Shown: piece after piece, positions 18,051 to 25,940 of the stretch
How the letters are laid out: every line of letters begins with the position of its first letter
How positions within the stretch are numbered: position 1 is the first letter of the stretch
Source: an uncultured Flavobacteriales bacterium
Lineage (GTDB): Bacteria > Bacteroidota > Bacteroidia > Flavobacteriales > BACL11
Assembly: GCA_943788405.1 (NCBI GenBank)
Contig: CALSQD010000002.1
Location: 298,850-362,849 of the forward strand
Length of the DNA stretch: 64,000 nucleotides
Direction of reading: 5' to 3'
The notes under the pieces: model-generated
Databases searched by the model: none
Seen by the model: only the letters and a program-made list of their open reading frames with translations
What the model was told of the DNA's origin: nothing
Position numbers and translations under genes: made by a program

Positions 18051-18977
18051 ATGAAAAACCTAGAATATATAAATCTGCCAGGTAGTATGGAGCTATTTGC
18101 AAAGCAAGTAGTAGAAGGATTTATTACAGGTATGCATAAAAGTCCTTATCATGGTTTTTCGGTTGAGTTTGCCGAGCATAGACTTTACAATACTGGAGAA
18201 AGCACCAAGCATATTGATTGGAAGTTGTATGGTAGAACAGATAAACTGTTTGTAAAGCGATATGAAGAAGAAACAAATTTAAGGTGTCAATTAGTAATTG
18301 ATGCTTCTTCATCCATGTATTATCCAAATTTTGAAAGCCCTAGTTTAGAAAAGCCAAATAAATTATTGTTTGCTATTTATGCTTCTGCAGTAATGATGAA
18401 CTTGCTAAAGCGACAAAGGGATGCGGTAGGGCTTAGTATATTTGCTGATAAGTTAGATGTACATACGCCTAACAGAACAACACAAAGGCACCATAGGCTC
18501 CTATATCATGAGCTGGAAAGTCTTTTGAAAGTTGATGCAATACAAAATACTAAACAAACAGAAACTAATGCTGCTTTGCACCAGGTTTCTGAATTATTGC
18601 ATAAGCGTTCTTTAGTTATGATATTTACTGATTTTATTAATTCTAATGCTAATTTAGATAATCAGTTTGAAGCTTACGAACACTTAAAATACAACAAGCA
18701 TGAAGTTGTATTGTTCTATTTGGCAGAGCCAAAAACTGAAATGCACTTAAATTTTGACAATAAACCCTATAAATTTATTGATGTAGAGAGTGGGGAGGAG
18801 ATAAAACTAAACCCAAATCAGTACAGAGAGCACTACCAAAAGCAAGCAAAAAAACATCTTAAAGAGTTGAGATTAAAATGCTTGCAATACAAAATTGACT
18901 TTGTAGAAGTTGATATAAATAAGGGCTTTGATAAAGTATTAAATTCTTATTTACTTAAAAGACAAAAAATGTTTTGA
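18051..18977 (+). CDS. DUF58 domain-containing protein
   Basis: The 308-residue protein shows the DUF58 signature HIDWKLYGRTDKLFVKRYEEE followed by a von Willebrand A-like core (LVIDASSSMYY and MIFTDFINS). DUF58 proteins are commonly encoded with MoxR ATPases and BatA/BatB-type proteins, which are not next to this copy. The role is probably in chaperone-like or stress functions but is not established. It sits between the trxA terminator and tRNA-Asp. Confidence 0.87.
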   Translation: MKNLEYINLPGSMELFAKQVVEGFITGMHKSPYHGFSVEFAEHRLYNTGESTKHIDWKLYGRTDKLFVKRYEEETNLRCQLVIDASSSMYYPNFESPSLEKPNKLLFAIYASAVMMNLLKRQRDAVGLSIFADKLDVHTPNRTTQRHHRLLYHELESLLKVDAIQNTKQTETNAALHQVSELLHKRSLVMIFTDFINSNANLDNQFEAYEHLKYNKHEVVLFYLAEPKTEMHLNFDNKPYKFIDVESGEEIKLNPNQYREHYQKQAKKHLKELRLKCLQYKIDFVEVDINKGFDKVLNSYLLKRQKMF

Positions 18978-19002
18978 GGTTTGTAAAAACAATTTATATT
19001 TG
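18973..19002 (+). promoter_or_regulatory. Promoter of tRNA-Asp
   Basis: TTTG at 18973-18976, an 18-bp spacer and TATATTTG at 18995-19002 match the Bacteroidota consensus. The mature tRNA begins 19 bases further on. Confidence 0.7.
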
Positions 19003-19020
19003 CAGCACTTTTTAAAGTAC

Positions 19021-19094
19021 GGTCTGGTAGTTCAGCTGGTTAGAATACATGCCTGTCACGCATGGGGTCGCGGGTTCGAGTCCCGTCCAGACCG
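19021..19094 (+). tRNA. tRNA-Asp (anticodon GTC)
   Basis: The cloverleaf is complete: acceptor GGTCTGG pairs with CCAGACC, the anticodon loop is CTGTCAC with anticodon GTC, and the T-arm contains GGTTCGAGTCC. The discriminator base is G, as in tRNA-Asp. CCA is not fully encoded (GCAA follows). A promoter lies upstream and a terminator downstream, and accessory-looking DNA follows. Confidence 0.96.
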
Positions 19095-19108
19095 CAACTA
19101 TAAAACTT

Positions 19109-19144
19109 AAACCCTTGTAATCCAAAAAATTGCAGGGGTTTTTT
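19109..19144 (+). terminator. Terminator after tRNA-Asp
   Basis: AACCCTTGTAA (19109-19119) can pair with TTGCAGGGGTT (19130-19140) through eleven pairs including G-T pairs, and six T residues follow. Confidence 0.65.
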
Positions 19145-19236
19145 GATTTATCAGGGGCAGTAATGGGGGCATTTTTATCAACATTGATGTTAAAAAGTAT
19201 TGCTGACTCTTTTCAAATACAAGCATTACAATTTTT

Positions 19237-19244
19237 TAACTTTG
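19237..19244 (+). promoter_or_regulatory. Possible -7 box of the HTH gene
   Basis: TAACTTTG matches TAnnTTTG and stands 55 bases before the preferred ATG at 19300. No clear TTTG is seen at the -33 distance. Confidence 0.4.
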
Positions 19245-19299
19245 TAGTATGTTATTAAATAAATATAGAACTAAAAAAAACCACTACAATAATAGATTT

Positions 19300-19500
19300 A
19301 TGAGAGATAAATTTATTACTGAAAAAGAAGCTGCAGATATTTATGGCATCTGCACAAGAACACTTTCTGATCTTAGAAAGAAAGGGAAACTACAAGTTAA
19401 TAAGCATTATTTCTATGTAGGAAATCAGATACGTTATTACTTAAGCAAATTACAAGATTACTTTGAGTTAGAATCTGAAAGAAAGTTACAGCAACAATAG
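19300..19500 (+). CDS. Small excisionase-like helix-turn-helix protein
   Basis: The 66-residue product starts MRDKFITEKEAADIYGICTR and continues with TLSDLRKKGKLQVNKHYFYV. This is the layout of excisionase/AlpA-type winged HTH proteins (HTH_17-like) that bind DNA at mobile-element ends or act as small regulators. An upstream in-frame ATG at 19249 would put the start too close to the -7 box, so 19300 is preferred. No integrase is nearby. Its position right after a tRNA gene and before an iteron-like array suggests a remnant of an integrated element. Confidence 0.6.
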   Translation: MRDKFITEKEAADIYGICTRTLSDLRKKGKLQVNKHYFYVGNQIRYYLSKLQDYFELESERKLQQQ

Positions 19501-19594
19501 GCTGAAATAAAAGATGAAGTAGGGCTACTATGTCTTATGATGTGTACATAACTATGCATCACAGCTGCAAATCATTGCAGTAAAAGACTAATAG

Positions 19595-19616
19595 TATTAT
19601 TATTATTATTATTATT
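19595..19616. repeat. ATT/TAT trinucleotide microsatellite
   Basis: About seven tandem copies of a three-base AT-only unit lie in the non-coding stretch after the HTH gene. Confidence 0.9.
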
Positions 19617-19675
19617 TAGTTGTAAAAAATTACATTTCTTCCATTCCTCTCTAGCAAACTAATCTATATTTCAAA

Positions 19676-19752
19676 ATCAAAGTGTTTGTTATTTATATCA
19701 AAGTGTTTGTATTTTGAATCAAACTGTTTGTATTTCTCATCAAAGTACTTGT
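19676..19752. repeat. Four iteron-like 14-mers at an exact 21-bp period
   Basis: Copies of ATCAAAGTGTTTGT begin at 19676, 19697, 19718 (ATCAAACTGTTTGT) and 19739 (ATCAAAGTACTTGT), each separated by seven AT-rich bases. The period of 21 bp equals two helical turns, so bound proteins would line up on one face. Each core is also an imperfect dyad, CAAA then TTTG. The array sits between the HTH gene and a terminator and is not upstream of any gene now present. It resembles plasmid or phage replication iterons or a multi-site operator. The rest of 19,501-19,812 shows only the trinucleotide run and the terminator. Confidence 0.8.
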
Positions 19753-19760
19753 AATATAAA

Positions 19761-19790
19761 AAAAACCAACAAATTGCTTTGTTGGTTTTT
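19761..19790 (-). terminator. Bidirectional-looking terminator
   Basis: AAAAACCAACAAA (19761-19773) and TTTGTTGGTTTTT (19778-19790) form a perfect 13-bp stem with loop TTGC. With A residues on the left it can end the minus-strand PUR-family gene, and its T-rich right side can also act on plus-strand transcripts. Confidence 0.85.
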
Positions 19791-19812
19791 CCACTTGTTT
19801 TTGGTTGGGATT

Positions 19813-20217
19813 TTAATCCTTTCCTAAATCATCAAAATCAACTTCAGTAAAGTCAGTTTGTGATGATTCTTCTTCTTGTACGGGTTTAGGTATAGCCTTT
19901 GTTTCAGTTTTAATTTCTTCTTTAGCTTCCTCTGTTTTCTTTTCGGAATTGCTAATTATCTCTTCCCCTTTTTCCTTTATTATATAATCACTTACTTCAC
20001 TTAAAGCTTCCTTGAAGTTTGCAAAATCTTCCTTGTATAAGTATATTTTATGTTTTTTGTAAAAAGGCGTTCCATCTTCATTAAAGTCGCGCTTACTTTC
20101 AGTAATTGTAAGGTAGTAATCTTCTGCTCTTGTTTGTCTTACATCAAAAAAATAAGTCCTTCTTCCTGCACGAACTTTTTTCGAAAAAATCTCCTCCATG
20201 TCTCTGTTATCCGCCAT
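19813..20217 (-). CDS. DUF3276 / PUR-family DNA- and RNA-binding protein
   Basis: The 134-residue protein has one PUR-like domain in its first 85 residues (IFSKKVRAGRRTYFFDVRQTR, then YYLTITESKRDF and KIYLYKEDFANF) and a long acidic Lys/Glu-rich tail. PUR repeats bind single-stranded purine-rich nucleic acids. This bacterial type is widespread in Bacteroidota; its target is unknown. A strong terminator follows and the ABC exporter gene lies 45 bases upstream on the same strand. Confidence 0.85.
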   Translation of the reverse strand: MADNRDMEEIFSKKVRAGRRTYFFDVRQTRAEDYYLTITESKRDFNEDGTPFYKKHKIYLYKEDFANFKEALSEVSDYIIKEKGEEIISNSEKKTEEAKEEIKTETKAIPKPVQEEESSQTDFTEVDFDDLGKD

Positions 20218-20262
20218 CTGTAATGTTTTAAAGAGCCAAATATATTAAAATTAATTAACTCC

Positions 20263-22017
20263 TTAATTTTGTTCTTTGTTGCTCTGTATTTGGTGCATCT
20301 CATAGTAAAAGCCTTTCTTTACTAATAAGTCATTATGGTTTCCTTGTTCAATAATTTGCCCATCTTCAAGTATAATTATCTGGTCAGCATCCTTTAGGGT
20401 TGATATTCTGTGCGAGATGATAATACTACTTTTATTCTGGCTTTCTTGTTTTAACTCTTGTAGTATTCTCTGTTCCTTGGTAGCATCAATGGCGGATAAG
20501 CAATCGTCAAAAATAAAGAGTTCAGGGTTTTTGTAAAAGGTACGAGCAATGGCAAGCCTTTGTCTTTGTCCTCCTGATAGCTGCACACCTCTTTCCCCAA
20601 TAATGGTGTCAAATCCATCTTTAAAGCTAGTTATTTCATCAAGTATATCCGCTTTTTTTGCAGCTTCAATAACTTTTTGTTCATCCGTATTATCACTTGT
20701 AAAAGCAATGTTTTCTCTTACCGTTCCTGAAAACAAATAGCCATCTTGGGGTATGTAGCCAATAGCAGTTCTTAGGTTGTTAAGGTTTAGGTTTTCTATT
20801 TTAGTATTTCCAATTTTTATATTTCCTTCTGTGCTATCATATAGTCGGCACACTAGGTTTGCAATGGTTGATTTTCCACTTCCTGTTTTCCCAAATATCC
20901 CTAAGGTTTCCCCTTCTTTAATGCTAAAGCTGATGTTGTTTAAGGCTTTAATATTTGTGTCATCATAGGTAAAGCTTACCTTGTTAAATGCAATATCCCC
21001 TGTTATTGGGGTTTGTTCGTTTGTATTGTTTTCTATTTCTGATGTAAGTAATAAAAAGTCATTTATTCTTTCCTGTGATGCTGCTGCTCTTTGTACTAAT
21101 GATGTAATCCAACCTACTGAGGCTACAGGCCAGGCTAACATATTTACATAGATGATAAATTCAGCAATATTTCCTGTGCTGATGTTTCCTTTAAAGCTTT
21201 CTATTCCACCAATATATACAGTTAGTACAGTACTCATACCTATCATTGTTATGATCAGTGGAAAGAATAAAGCTTCAATTTTAACCAGTGCTAGTTGGCG
21301 TTTGGTGTACATTTTACAACTATTAAAAAATACTTGTAATGCATTTTCTTCATTGCTAAAAGCTTTTACAATTTTTATTCCTGAAAAGGTTTCTTGCGCA
21401 ATAGTGGTAATGCTGGATAGTTGGGCTTGTACTCTTTCGCTTCTTTTGTTCATGGTATTGCTTACAAAATAAACTGCAATAGCAAGTATGGGTAGGGGTA
21501 GTAGTACATAAGTTGTTAGGGTAGTACTTATACTTAACATCTTACTTATTACTAAAAAGAACAGGATTGTAATGTTGATAGCATACATCAGTGCAGGTCC
21601 TAAATACATTCTTACTCTACTTACATCTTCCGATATTCTGTTCATCAAATCCCCAGTTTTATTTTGCTTGTAAAACGAGATGCTTAAAGCTTGGTACTGT
21701 TGGTATATTTCATTCTTTAAATCAAACTCTATCTTTCGGCTCATTACAATAATAGTTTGCCTCATAAAGTACATAAAAACACCTTTTAGTAAGGCAAACA
21801 ATACAATTAGGCTTCCATATTTCAGCAAGATGCTGCTTGTGTCAGTTTTTGTATTGCCTTCTGTATTTATGCTTAAAATAACAGCATCAAAGGCTTCTCG
21901 TACAAATTCAGCAGGATATAATGCAAATAGGTTGGCTATAATAATAAAAACAGAACCTACTGCTAGTAAAATTCGGTATTTCCAGAAAAATTTATTAAGG
22001 TATTGTAGGTGTTTCAT
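20263..22017 (-). CDS. ABC exporter, fused permease and ATPase
   Basis: The 584-residue half-transporter has an N-terminal six-helix ABC transporter membrane domain (to about residue 310) and a C-terminal nucleotide-binding domain. Walker A is GKTGSGKST near 376, the signature LSGGQRQR near 480, and Walker B LFIFDD is followed by the D-loop SAID. This MsbA/LmrA-type layout exports lipids, drugs or peptides as a dimer; the substrate is unknown. It diverges from the leucine dehydrogenase-like gene. Confidence 0.92.
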   Translation of the reverse strand: MKHLQYLNKFFWKYRILLAVGSVFIIIANLFALYPAEFVREAFDAVILSINTEGNTKTDTSSILLKYGSLIVLFALLKGVFMYFMRQTIIVMSRKIEFDLKNEIYQQYQALSISFYKQNKTGDLMNRISEDVSRVRMYLGPALMYAINITILFFLVISKMLSISTTLTTYVLLPLPILAIAVYFVSNTMNKRSERVQAQLSSITTIAQETFSGIKIVKAFSNEENALQVFFNSCKMYTKRQLALVKIEALFFPLIITMIGMSTVLTVYIGGIESFKGNISTGNIAEFIIYVNMLAWPVASVGWITSLVQRAAASQERINDFLLLTSEIENNTNEQTPITGDIAFNKVSFTYDDTNIKALNNISFSIKEGETLGIFGKTGSGKSTIANLVCRLYDSTEGNIKIGNTKIENLNLNNLRTAIGYIPQDGYLFSGTVRENIAFTSDNTDEQKVIEAAKKADILDEITSFKDGFDTIIGERGVQLSGGQRQRLAIARTFYKNPELFIFDDCLSAIDATKEQRILQELKQESQNKSSIIISHRISTLKDADQIIILEDGQIIEQGNHNDLLVKKGFYYEMHQIQSNKEQN

Positions 22018-22037
22018 TAATTGATTAAGGTCTTTAA

Positions 22038-22067
22038 TTGAAAAGCCAAAAATAATAAGTAAATTCG
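22038..22067 (+). promoter_or_regulatory. Promoter of the leucine dehydrogenase-like gene
   Basis: TTG at 22038-22040, a 19-bp spacer and TAAATTCG at 22060-22067 fit the Bacteroidota promoter pattern, 78 bases before the ATG. Confidence 0.65.
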
Positions 22068-22144
22068 CGCCCCATTTAAAAATGAGTAGAAATTAATTTT
22101 TAAAAGAGGAATATCTGATTAAATAACTTAATTTAACAAGAGAA

Positions 22145-23236
22145 ATGTCAACAGCAACAACAGAAACAAAACCTAATAATAATTGTTTAGTGGTAAGTAA
22201 AATGAGTTTAATGGGGCACGAACAAGTTGTTTTTTGCCAAGATACTGAAACAGGATTAAAAGCAATTATTGCTATTCATGACACTACATTGGGGCCTGCT
22301 TTAGGAGGTACTCGTATGTGGAACTATGCCAATGAACAAGATGCTATACAAGATGTATTGCGTTTATCAAGAGGGATGTCATTTAAAGCAGCTATTTCTG
22401 GCTTAGAGCTAGGTGGTGGTAAAGCAGTTATTATTGGAGATGCAAATACTGAAAAAACTGAAGCGTTAATGCGTAAGTTTGGTGAGTATGTTGATAGCTT
22501 AGGTGGTAAATACATTACTGCTGAAGATGTAGGGATGAGTACTAAGGATATGGAGTATGTGCGTATGGAAACTAAGCATGTTACTGGTATTCCTGAAAGT
22601 ATGGGAGGTAGTGGTGATCCTTCACCAGTTACAGCTTTTGGTGTGTATATGGGAATGAAAGCTTCTGCAAAATACAAATGGGGAAGTGATAACTTAGATG
22701 GTAAAACTGTACTTGTACAAGGTATTGGCCATGTAGGTGAAAACCTAGTAAAGCATTTAACGGAGGAAGGTGCTAATGTAATCATTAATGATATTAATGA
22801 AACAAGATTAGCTGAACTTGCTGAGCAGTATGGAGCAACTATTGTAATGGGTGATGCTATTTATGATTTAGATATTGATATTTATGCGCCATGTGCTTTA
22901 GGTGCTACCGTAAATCCTGATACGATTGCTCGTTTAAAATGTGAAATTATTGCTGGTGCTGCCAACAATCAATTAGCTGATGAGGATAGAGACGGACAAT
23001 TATGTTCTGATAAAGGAATAGTTTATGCTCCTGATTTTTTAATTAATGCTGGAGGTTTAATTAATGTTTATTCTGAAATTAAAGGATATGATAGAGAACA
23101 TGCTATCAACCAAACAAGAGCGATATACGATACTACTTTAGAGATATTAAAGAAAGCTGAACTTGAAGATATTACAACTCATGCTGCTGCTTTAGAGATT
23201 GCAGAACAAAGAATTAACGATAGAAAAAACGCATAA
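22145..23236 (+). CDS. Leucine/valine/phenylalanine dehydrogenase family
   Basis: The 363-residue NAD-dependent amino-acid dehydrogenase has GPALGGTRMWNY, the catalytic-lysine region LELGGGKAVIIGD near residue 90, and the dinucleotide-binding GIGHVGENL near 193. ANNQLADEDRD and YAPDFLINAGGLINVY are typical of leucine dehydrogenases. It deaminates branched-chain amino acids reversibly to 2-oxoacids. The nusB gene follows after five bases, so the two may be co-transcribed. Confidence 0.9.
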   Translation: MSTATTETKPNNNCLVVSKMSLMGHEQVVFCQDTETGLKAIIAIHDTTLGPALGGTRMWNYANEQDAIQDVLRLSRGMSFKAAISGLELGGGKAVIIGDANTEKTEALMRKFGEYVDSLGGKYITAEDVGMSTKDMEYVRMETKHVTGIPESMGGSGDPSPVTAFGVYMGMKASAKYKWGSDNLDGKTVLVQGIGHVGENLVKHLTEEGANVIINDINETRLAELAEQYGATIVMGDAIYDLDIDIYAPCALGATVNPDTIARLKCEIIAGAANNQLADEDRDGQLCSDKGIVYAPDFLINAGGLINVYSEIKGYDREHAINQTRAIYDTTLEILKKAELEDITTHAAALEIAEQRINDRKNA

Positions 23237-23241
23237 TTTAG

Positions 23242-24171
23242 ATGCTAAGTAGAAGACATATCAGGTTAAAAGTAATGCAATCTTTGTATTCTTATTTTTC
23301 AGCAAAGGAGGATAATATGCCAGCTGCTGAGCGTGCAATGCTTAAGCATATTAATGAGGTAGTAGAACTTAATTTAGTAATTATAGCTTTGTTAATTGAA
23401 TTGGTAAAGCATGCTGATAGTTTTTATGAAGAAGGGAAGAAAAAACACTTACCTACTGAAGCGGATTTAAATCCTAACAGACGATTTGTTGATAATGAAT
23501 TAATTGCCTTAATCCGTGAGGATAAAGCATTAATGGATAGAGTAAGTAGGGTTTCAGGAATTTGGTTGAAGAATGACCATGATATTATAAGAAAATTATT
23601 TGCTGAATTACATAAATCGGAACAATACACTAAGTACATTTCTTCTGAAGAAAAAGGAATTACTGTTGATCAAAGATTTATTGTAAATGCTTTGAATGAT
23701 GTTATTTTAAACAATGAATTAGTTCATCATATTTTAGAAGAAAGAAGTATTTATTGGACAGATGATTTGCCTTTTGTTGCTACTATAGTTATGGGGCAAA
23801 TTAAGGAGCAAAAAAGTATGAATCCTACTTCAGTATTTAAAGATGGTTCGGATGAGAAATTTGCTTTAAAGTTATTCCGTAACACTATAAATAACAATAA
23901 GGATTATGAGGATATAATTGTAAAATTCTCAAAAAACTGGGAATTGGAGCGTATTGCAGTTATGGATCAATTATTCTTAAAAATGGCTTTTGCTGAAATC
24001 CTTTCAATGGAAGACTTGCCAGTAAAAGTATCCATGAATGAGTATATTGAAATTTCCAAATACTATGGTGCAGCAAAAAGTAAACTATTTGTGAATGGTT
24101 TGTTGGACAATGTTGTAAAAACTTATACTCGTGAAGGTAAAATTAAGAAGATAGGAAGAGGATTAGTTTAA
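23242..24171 (+). CDS. nusB: Transcription antitermination factor NusB (extended Bacteroidota form)
   Basis: The start MLSRRHIRLKVMQSLYSYF is the NusB opening, and the C-terminal half (EIAFAE-like MAFAEILSMEDLPVKVSMNEYIEISKYY split over residues 250-290) is the conserved NusB helix bundle with the FVNGLLD ending. At 309 residues it is about twice the E. coli length owing to a long central insertion, as is usual in Bacteroidota. It aids rRNA antitermination with NusE. It heads the nusB-DUF1573-yajC-ybbR cluster. Confidence 0.92.
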   Translation: MLSRRHIRLKVMQSLYSYFSAKEDNMPAAERAMLKHINEVVELNLVIIALLIELVKHADSFYEEGKKKHLPTEADLNPNRRFVDNELIALIREDKALMDRVSRVSGIWLKNDHDIIRKLFAELHKSEQYTKYISSEEKGITVDQRFIVNALNDVILNNELVHHILEERSIYWTDDLPFVATIVMGQIKEQKSMNPTSVFKDGSDEKFALKLFRNTINNNKDYEDIIVKFSKNWELERIAVMDQLFLKMAFAEILSMEDLPVKVSMNEYIEISKYYGAAKSKLFVNGLLDNVVKTYTREGKIKKIGRGLV

Positions 24172-24203
24172 AAATAATCTTAGTTTTGAAATCAAAAATT
24201 AAT

Positions 24204-24656
24204 ATGAAACAATTTCTTTTATTATCAATTTTATCACTTGCAATAGCTTGTACATCATCTTCAGATGATAAAGCAATTACTACTGATTTAGTGGCAAGTC
24301 CGCTTACAGCTAATCAATCAGCCAATAAAGTAGAAATACCTGAAATTGAAATGCTAGAAACTAGTTTTGATTTTGGTGAGATGCAACAAGGTGAATCCGT
24401 TACACATGACTTTATTTTAAAAAATGTTGGTGAGGCTAATCTTATTATTAGTGCTGCCAAAGGTAGTTGTGGTTGTACAGTACCAGAATGGCCTAAAGCA
24501 CCAATTTCCCAAGGAGAGGAGGCTACAATTAAAGTAACTTTTAATAGTGCAGGAAAATCAGGAAAACAAAGTAAAACGGTTACATTGGTAACAAATGCAA
24601 TACCAAATACTAAAGTGTTAACTATAAATGGGAATATAATTATTCCTGAAAAATAA
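24204..24656 (+). CDS. DUF1573 domain-containing lipoprotein
   Basis: The start at 24204 gives a lipoprotein signal ending in SLAIAC, then a Ser/Asp-rich linker and one DUF1573 domain with TSFDFGEMQQGESVTHDF and GSCGCTVPEWPKAPI. It is a paralogue of the protein at 4862-5329 and shares the same core cysteines. It lies between nusB and yajC, a conserved position in Bacteroidota. The role is unknown. An in-frame TTG at 24186 would add six residues before the signal peptide and is less likely. Confidence 0.85.
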   Translation: MKQFLLLSILSLAIACTSSSDDKAITTDLVASPLTANQSANKVEIPEIEMLETSFDFGEMQQGESVTHDFILKNVGEANLIISAAKGSCGCTVPEWPKAPISQGEEATIKVTFNSAGKSGKQSKTVTLVTNAIPNTKVLTINGNIIIPEK

Positions 24657-24660
24657 TATT

Positions 24661-24957
24661 ATGATTTTATTACAAGCAGCTGGTTCAGGAACTTCATCAT
24701 TAATTATGTTCGGTATGATATTTGCCGTAATGTATTTCTTTATGATTCGTCCGCAAATCAAAAAACAAAAGAAAGAGCGTGAATATCGTGCAGCCTTACA
24801 AAAAGGAGATTCAGTAATTACTATTGGCGGTATATATGGTAAAATTACTGATGTAAAAGAAGATGCTTTTGTTATTGAAGTGCATGGAGGTACAAAACTA
24901 AAAGTTGCTAAAACTGCAGTGTCAATGACAGGAGATACTGGTATAGAACAAAAATAA
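24661..24957 (+). CDS. yajC: Preprotein translocase subunit YajC
   Basis: The 98-residue protein has a single N-terminal membrane segment (IMFGMIFAVMYFFMIRPQIK), then the soluble YajC domain with GDSVITIGGIYGKI. YajC associates with SecDF at the Sec translocon. The stop overlaps the start of the YbbR-like gene by one base. Confidence 0.95.
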   Translation: MILLQAAGSGTSSLIMFGMIFAVMYFFMIRPQIKKQKKEREYRAALQKGDSVITIGGIYGKITDVKEDAFVIEVHGGTKLKVAKTAVSMTGDTGIEQK

Positions 24958-25940
24958 TGTTCAACAACTTAAAAAAAAGAATAGCTAGTTTTTTTAAGTC
25001 AGCATCCAATAATAAAAAACTGAGTACTTACGCTTTATTTCTTTTTATTTCTTTTTCATTTTGGTTTTTGAGTATGTTATCAAAAACCCATGAAACTACT
25101 TTGCAAGTTCCTGTAAAATACATTAATTTTCCAGCTGATAAAGTGTTGGTTTCCTTTCCTGTATCATTTGTAGATGCTAGGATAAAAGCTCCAGGTTTCT
25201 CAATCGTATTTTACAATTTATTTAATTTTTCCAAACTCAGTTTGGATATTCAACAAGCAAATACTAAGCCTAAAAAAGGAGGAAGTGAAGTATTTTGGTT
25301 CATGAATTCTAAGCGAAAAGAGCTTGCTGAAATTTTATCTTCCTCTATGGAATTGATCGCAATTAACCCTGAAAAGTTAAGCATACCTTTTAGCGATAAA
25401 GCAAAAAAGAAAGTAGCTGTTAAGTTGAATCAATCTATTAGCTTAAAACCTGAAATATGGTTTGCTAATCCTATAGTTTTAATTCCTGATAGTGTTATGA
25501 TTTATGGAGAACAACAACAGTTGGATGCAATTGCTTTTATTGAAACGGAAGAATTAATTTTAGCTGAGGTTGATGAAAATGCAACTCATACTTTAGGCAT
25601 TTCTATTCCTGATGGTTTGCAATGTAAAGTGAATGAAATTGAAACGGTAATTGAAGTAGAGTCTTTTGTAGAGCAAATGCTAAAATATAAGGTGCAAGTA
25701 AAAAATCTTAAAAAAGGTTATGCTATAAAATTATTTCCTGAAGTAGTACAGGTAACGCTTAGAGCTCCAAAAGATAAGTATAGTATGCTTCAAACTGATT
25801 TCTTAAACCTTACAGTGGATGCTAGTTTAATTAATTCCGAAAATAGAGCCTTAACAATTGAGGTAGAAAATTTACCTTCTTTTATTCAGTTGCAAAGGGT
25901 ATATCCATCAAAGTTAGAATTTTTGCTAATTAAGGAGTAA
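24957..25940 (+). CDS. YbbR-like domain-containing membrane protein
   Basis: The 327-residue protein has one N-terminal membrane segment (residues 22-40, STYALFLFISFSFWFLSML) followed by extracytoplasmic YbbR-like beta domains (LQVPVKYINFPADKVLV and later VKNLKKGYAIKLFPEVVQVT). YbbR/CdaR proteins regulate diadenylate cyclase in Firmicutes; no cyclase is adjacent here, so the partner is open. Translational coupling with yajC is indicated by TAATG overlap. In many relatives coaE follows, but here coaE is at 34798. Confidence 0.75.
   Translation: MFNNLKKRIASFFKSASNNKKLSTYALFLFISFSFWFLSMLSKTHETTLQVPVKYINFPADKVLVSFPVSFVDARIKAPGFSIVFYNLFNFSKLSLDIQQANTKPKKGGSEVFWFMNSKRKELAEILSSSMELIAINPEKLSIPFSDKAKKKVAVKLNQSISLKPEIWFANPIVLIPDSVMIYGEQQQLDAIAFIETEELILAEVDENATHTLGISIPDGLQCKVNEIETVIEVESFVEQMLKYKVQVKNLKKGYAIKLFPEVVQVTLRAPKDKYSMLQTDFLNLTVDASLINSENRALTIEVENLPSFIQLQRVYPSKLEFLLIKE

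Noticed and set aside
19146-19259. Short hydrophobic frame between tRNA-Asp terminator and HTH gene
   Set aside because: It lacks a supported start, overlaps the likely promoter of the HTH gene and has no recognisable features.
19676-19752. CRISPR array
   Set aside because: The repeats are 14 bp with seven-base AT-rich spacers that are similar to each other, and no cas gene is near. This does not fit the 25-40 bp repeats with unique spacers of CRISPR.
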